Position numbers and translations under genes: made by a program. Below, in pieces: positions 6,863 to 10,471 of a stretch of 10,471 nucleotides of DNA. The notes beneath the pieces were generated by a model. The model was not told where the DNA came from. It searched no databases and was given only the letters and a program-made list of their open reading frames with translations. Every line of letters begins with the position of its first letter. Positions within the stretch are counted from its first letter, which is position 1. Source of the DNA: Gammaproteobacteria bacterium (GTDB taxonomy: Bacteria; Pseudomonadota; Gammaproteobacteria; BMS3Bbin11); the NCBI GenBank assembly GCA_030617565.1, contig JAUWVE010000045.1:1-10471 (forward strand), given 5' to 3'.

Positions 6863-9800
6863 ATGAATTCATCCAGCCCGGCAACAATCGCTGATCTTTC
6901 CTTTGATTCTCTGAATACTGTTTCAGGGCTGCAGCAATTCGACCAGGTATTTCTGTCTGTACTGGCTGACAAGGGCCCATCGCTGCACAATAAGTTACTC
7001 GCCTACCGTCAGAAAAAAACAAAATTCACCGCCATTGAGCTGAGCGAATTTCTGCTTGCACTGGCGCCGTATATTGAAGCATTCATAGCAAGCAAATTCG
7101 ATATCGAATATGAAACCAAAGCATCATTCGAACGTGTTCGCAACGAAAAATCAGTTCATATATTTAAAAAACAATTTATCCAGCGCCGCTCGCGCCGATA
7201 TCGTGGTGAAATGGATATTCCTTATGCAGAACTCGACAAATGGCTGCATCAGCAGGTCGGCAGCAGCGAAGACAGGGAACTTGCTGTCTCTCACTATGCC
7301 GTTGCTTTACTTGACGACACTGAAAAATTTGAGGATGACATCAGGTGGCTAACACAATGGGTCATCCAGATTCGAAAAAATAATGCAGCACCCGATGTCC
7401 TTGAAAACTGGGTCAGTTTCAAATTGCCGACTCTTATCGATTATGCCCAGTTAGTCCCGCTGGAAGACATCAGCGAAGACCCTGTGGGCAGATGCCAGGC
7501 GAACCCGGATAGTCATGTAAAACGTGATGGCTTCAGCCTCACCGATCACAGGATGAACCTTCGCCAGATCATGGGTGAGGTAAATTACTGCATCTATTGC
7601 CACGACCATGACGGGGATTTCTGCTCACGTGGTTTTCCGGAAAACAAGAACAATCCCAACTTGGGCTTTCGCGTTAACCCGCTGGGTGAAACCTTGACAG
7701 GTTGCCCCCTGGGAGAAAAGATCTCCGAGATGCACCTGCTCAAACGCGACGGCTATGATATTGCTGCACTCGCCATGGCGGCTCGTGATAATCCCATGCT
7801 TCCCGCTACCGGCCATCGTATCTGTAATGACTGCATGAAGGCCTGCATCTATCAGAAACAGGATCCCGTAAACATCCCGGAAGTTGAAACCGGCATCCTG
7901 ACTGATGTGCTGAAACTGACATGGGGAGTAGAGATTTATTTGCTGCTGGTGCGCTGGAACCCTTTGCGACAGGAACAGTACCTACCTGAAGATAATAACA
8001 ATCGCCGTGTGCTGGTTGTCGGCCTGGGGCCGGCAGGTTTCACCATGGCCCATCACCTCAGCATGGCAGGCTGCAATATCACCGGTGTAGACGGCTTGAA
8101 GCTTGAGCCGCTGGATGAGCATCTACTGTCATCACCCATACGCCATTATTCCAGCATAGTAGAATCGCTGGATGATCGAATACTGTCAGGTTTCGGCGGA
8201 GTAGCCGAATATGGAATAACTGTACGCTGGGATAAAAATTTTCTCAAACTGATTTATATCAGCCTGGCAAGACGGGAAAACATCGGCCTCTCCGGTGGTG
8301 TCCGCTTTGGCGGCACACTGACCATCGAAGATGCCTGGAATGAAGGTTTTGAACATATCAGCATTGCCAATGGTGCCGGGCTGCCCAGGGTCATACCAAT
8401 GATCAATAGCCTTGCTCGCGGTATGCGACAGGCCAATGACTTTCTGATGGCGCTACAGCTGACCGGAGCAGCAAAATTCGACAGCCTGGCAAACCTTCAG
8501 GTACGCCTGCCTGCTGTGGTAATCGGCGGTGGCCTGACAGCCATCGACACCGCTACTGAACTACAGAGCTATTATATTCGTCAGGTCGAAAAGACCCTCA
8601 TACGTTATACAATTCTAGAACAAACAATGGGCAGGGAGAAAATCTTTGCCGGCCTGGATGAAGAAAACCAGGGCATACTCGAGACCTTTCTCGAGCATGG
8701 TAAAGCCGTCGCCACAGAGAGAAAACGGGCAGCCGACTGTAATGAAAAGCCGGACTTTCTTCCCCTGTTGCGACAATGGGGCGGTGTTACCCTGACCTAC
8801 CGCCGTGGCCTGAACGAATCACCGGCATATTTGCGCAACCATGATGAAGTCATCAAGGCTTTGCAGGAGGGTATTTTTTATGCTGAAGGAGTAGAACCCG
8901 TCGAGGCCATGCTTGATGAGTATGGCCATGTAGCCGGGCTGCGATGCAGAGTTAAACAACAGCGTGATGGCCGCTGGCTGGCCAGCGAAGAGCAAATTCT
9001 CCCGGCGCGCGCCATCATGGTGGCTGCCGGTGCATCACCCAATACTATTTATGAAAATGAATACCCCGGCAGCTTCAAAATGGATGGCAACCATTTTTTA
9101 CCGCATGTCTGTCACCCTTCAGGGGTCCAGCCAGTTGCTGTCGCCGATAACTGCAAAGCTGTCGAATTCGGCCCTTTCACCTCCTATGCATATCAGGACA
9201 AGCGCATCAGTTTTATCGGTGATACACACCCGGTATTCCATGGCAGCGTGGTAAAAGCCATTGCCTCTAGCCAGCGCACATATCCAGAAATCATCAAATT
9301 ACTCAATCAGCAACCTGAGGATCCATTGCATAAAGAGTTTGATAATTTCACGTCAGAATTCCAGCAGAAGCTGTCTGCAACAGTCGATCGTGTTAATGCA
9401 TCTCATCCTGCAGTAGTAGAATTGTGGGTCAGAGCACCGATGGCTGCCAGGAACTTCCAGCCGGGGCAGTTTTTCCGCCTGCAGACCTTTGAAAAGAACA
9501 GTCGTGTAGTGGCCGGCACACGTTTGCAGATCCCCTTGCAAACGGTCAGTGGTGCCGGTGTTGATGGAGATTGCGTACGGTTGCTGCTGCTGCGTTTTGG
9601 GGCTAATGCACGCATTGCTGAACAACTGAAACCCGGTGACCCCCTGGTGCTGATGGGTCCAACTGGCTCACCGGCAGAACTGGGGCACCAACGTACTGTA
9701 ATGGTCATCGCCGGGTCATGGGGTGCTGCGGTAATGATAGACCTGGGGAGGGCACTGCGTGCAGCGGGTAACCGTGTCCTGTTCTTCGCATCCTTTCGAT

Positions 9801-10339
9801 GTCAGGATGACATCTATTTTAAAGACGAACTGGAACAATGTGCAGACCAGATCGTCTGGGCCAGTACTACTGAATCACTGATTGAATGCCGCCGCCCGCA
9901 AGACAGCAGTGTCCAGCAGACCAATATCATCAAACTAATCAAGGATTATGAGAACGGCAATCTTACTGCTGGCAACGGAGAAAACCAGATCAAGTTGTCC
10001 GACGTGGATGAGATAATGATTATGGGTTCTACAGGTCTTCTGAAAGCAATGCAGCGATCACTTAAAGACGACCTCAAACCTCTGTTCAAGGACAATGTAC
10101 ATGCCACGGGTACTGTTGGTAGCCCGATGCAATGTATGATGAAAGGTGTTTGTGGACAGTGTCTGCAATGGCAGATAGACCCGGCAACAGGTAAGCGTAC
10201 ACGAGCCGTATTTTCATGTGCCAAACAGGACCAGCCTCTGTCATGGATAGACCTTGATAACCTTGGTGCACGTCAGGCACAGAATCGCTTATCAGAATAC
10301 ATGACCAATTTATGGGCTAACCATATACTCAATGACTAG
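6863..10339 (+). CDS. Large FAD/Fe-S oxidoreductase: GltD/NfnB-like module fused to PyrK/NfnA-like module
   Basis: This 1158-residue cytosolic flavoprotein is predicted to pass electrons between NAD(P)H and another acceptor; the reaction is not determined. Residues 1-240 are a mostly helical region I do not recognise. Residues 243-342 match the iron-sulfur domain of glutamate synthase small subunit and dihydropyrimidine dehydrogenase: C243, C246, C254, GCPLGEKI with C281, then C321, C324, C328 and PVNIPEVE. An FAD Rossmann motif GLGPAG is at 387-392, a second dinucleotide motif GGGLTA at 555-560, and a closing FIGD at 784-787. From about 840 an FNR/PyrK-like unit follows: a barrel with GQFFRLQ at 868-874, a nucleotide-binding VIAGSWGAA at 948-956, MGSTGLLKAM at 1054-1063, and [2Fe-2S] cysteines C1091, C1097, C1100, C1119. 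NfnB and NfnA are separate subunits in NfnAB; here they appear joined, NfnB-like part first. The ATG start lacks a clear Shine-Dalgarno sequence, and no better start is seen. The frame is intact. Family assignment is good, function open. Confidence 0.85.
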   Translation: MNSSSPATIADLSFDSLNTVSGLQQFDQVFLSVLADKGPSLHNKLLAYRQKKTKFTAIELSEFLLALAPYIEAFIASKFDIEYETKASFERVRNEKSVHIFKKQFIQRRSRRYRGEMDIPYAELDKWLHQQVGSSEDRELAVSHYAVALLDDTEKFEDDIRWLTQWVIQIRKNNAAPDVLENWVSFKLPTLIDYAQLVPLEDISEDPVGRCQANPDSHVKRDGFSLTDHRMNLRQIMGEVNYCIYCHDHDGDFCSRGFPENKNNPNLGFRVNPLGETLTGCPLGEKISEMHLLKRDGYDIAALAMAARDNPMLPATGHRICNDCMKACIYQKQDPVNIPEVETGILTDVLKLTWGVEIYLLLVRWNPLRQEQYLPEDNNNRRVLVVGLGPAGFTMAHHLSMAGCNITGVDGLKLEPLDEHLLSSPIRHYSSIVESLDDRILSGFGGVAEYGITVRWDKNFLKLIYISLARRENIGLSGGVRFGGTLTIEDAWNEGFEHISIANGAGLPRVIPMINSLARGMRQANDFLMALQLTGAAKFDSLANLQVRLPAVVIGGGLTAIDTATELQSYYIRQVEKTLIRYTILEQTMGREKIFAGLDEENQGILETFLEHGKAVATERKRAADCNEKPDFLPLLRQWGGVTLTYRRGLNESPAYLRNHDEVIKALQEGIFYAEGVEPVEAMLDEYGHVAGLRCRVKQQRDGRWLASEEQILPARAIMVAAGASPNTIYENEYPGSFKMDGNHFLPHVCHPSGVQPVAVADNCKAVEFGPFTSYAYQDKRISFIGDTHPVFHGSVVKAIASSQRTYPEIIKLLNQQPEDPLHKEFDNFTSEFQQKLSATVDRVNASHPAVVELWVRAPMAARNFQPGQFFRLQTFEKNSRVVAGTRLQIPLQTVSGAGVDGDCVRLLLLRFGANARIAEQLKPGDPLVLMGPTGSPAELGHQRTVMVIAGSWGAAVMIDLGRALRAAGNRVLFFASFRCQDDIYFKDELEQCADQIVWASTTESLIECRRPQDSSVQQTNIIKLIKDYENGNLTAGNGENQIKLSDVDEIMIMGSTGLLKAMQRSLKDDLKPLFKDNVHATGTVGSPMQCMMKGVCGQCLQWQIDPATGKRTRAVFSCAKQDQPLSWIDLDNLGARQAQNRLSEYMTNLWANHILND

Positions 10340-10369
10340 GGAGCCTCTGGTTAATTATGGCATATCTCT

Positions 10370-10465
10370 GGCTTACAGGCTGATCCACAATCAAGGCGAT
10401 ACTTTGAAAGCATGCCTGGGCCTGGTGAAAAGTGTCAACGCAGAGTGTGGATCAGCCTGCAAGCC
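10370..10465. repeat. Long imperfect inverted repeat at the window edge
   Basis: The arms 10370-10389 and 10446-10465 match at 19 of 20 positions (GGCTTACAGGCTGATCCACA against GGCTTGCAGGCTGATCCACA), and weaker similarity continues inward to about 10405 and 10430, ending in ACTTT on both strands. It begins 31 bp after the oxidoreductase stop. There is no T-tract, so it does not look like a simple terminator. It could be a MITE, a REP-type element or the remains of an insertion sequence; no coding sequence lies between the arms. The window ends 6 bp after it, so its true limits may be cut off. Confidence 0.65.
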
Positions 10466-10471
10466 CCGTAG

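Noticed and set aside
6863..10339. Calling the large oxidoreductase gltD or nfnB
   Set aside because: The extra N-terminal domain and the fused PyrK-like module make it a different protein; no gltB lies beside it.
10340..10471. attC-like integron site or intrinsic terminator
   Set aside because: There are no paired GTTRRRY/RYYYAAC core sites in the right places and no T-tract after the stem.

Overview
The window looks like chromosomal housekeeping DNA from a gammaproteobacterium. The evidence is a BipA/TypA GTPase and an aminopeptidase N of the E. coli PepN type, in which every active-site landmark sits exactly five residues later than in E. coli. Intergenic REP-like repeats (a GTAG-headed pair and a GTGGGAGG-headed pair) and a small membrane protein of gammaproteobacterial appearance point the same way. 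I cannot name a genus. There are no rRNA or tRNA genes, no CRISPR array, no phage genes and no transposase.

Layout, left to right: a GTGGGAGG-type REP pair (18-105); a metallo-beta-lactamase-fold hydrolase on the minus strand (170-1102); a 191-bp divergent spacer; a small tail-anchored membrane protein of unknown function (1294-1788); bipA/typA (2010-3836), with a perfect TATAAT box and no clear ribosome binding site; a 138-bp inverted-repeat element (3846-3983); pepN (4020-6653); a GTAG-type REP pair (6670-6749); a 1158-residue flavin/iron-sulfur oxidoreductase (6863-10339); and a long imperfect inverted repeat that runs to the window edge (10370-10465). No gene-free stretch exceeds 300 bases. 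The longest is 1789-2009, which holds the bipA promoter and little else that I can support.

All genes except the hydrolase run on the plus strand, but the gaps (about 180-220 bp) and the repeats between them suggest separate transcription units, not one operon. I see no pathway linking the five genes.

The most interesting item is the 1158-residue protein. It fuses a GltD/NfnB-like module (N-terminal iron-sulfur domain plus FAD and NAD(P) Rossmann folds) to a PyrK/NfnA-like module (FNR-type reductase with a C-terminal [2Fe-2S] cysteine set). Ahead of these is a roughly 240-residue domain I do not recognise. It resembles the two subunits of an NfnAB-type transhydrogenase joined in one chain, but its reaction cannot be read from sequence. 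The second theme is repeats: every gap next to bipA, pepN or the oxidoreductase, apart from the bipA promoter region, carries a different family of inverted repeat.
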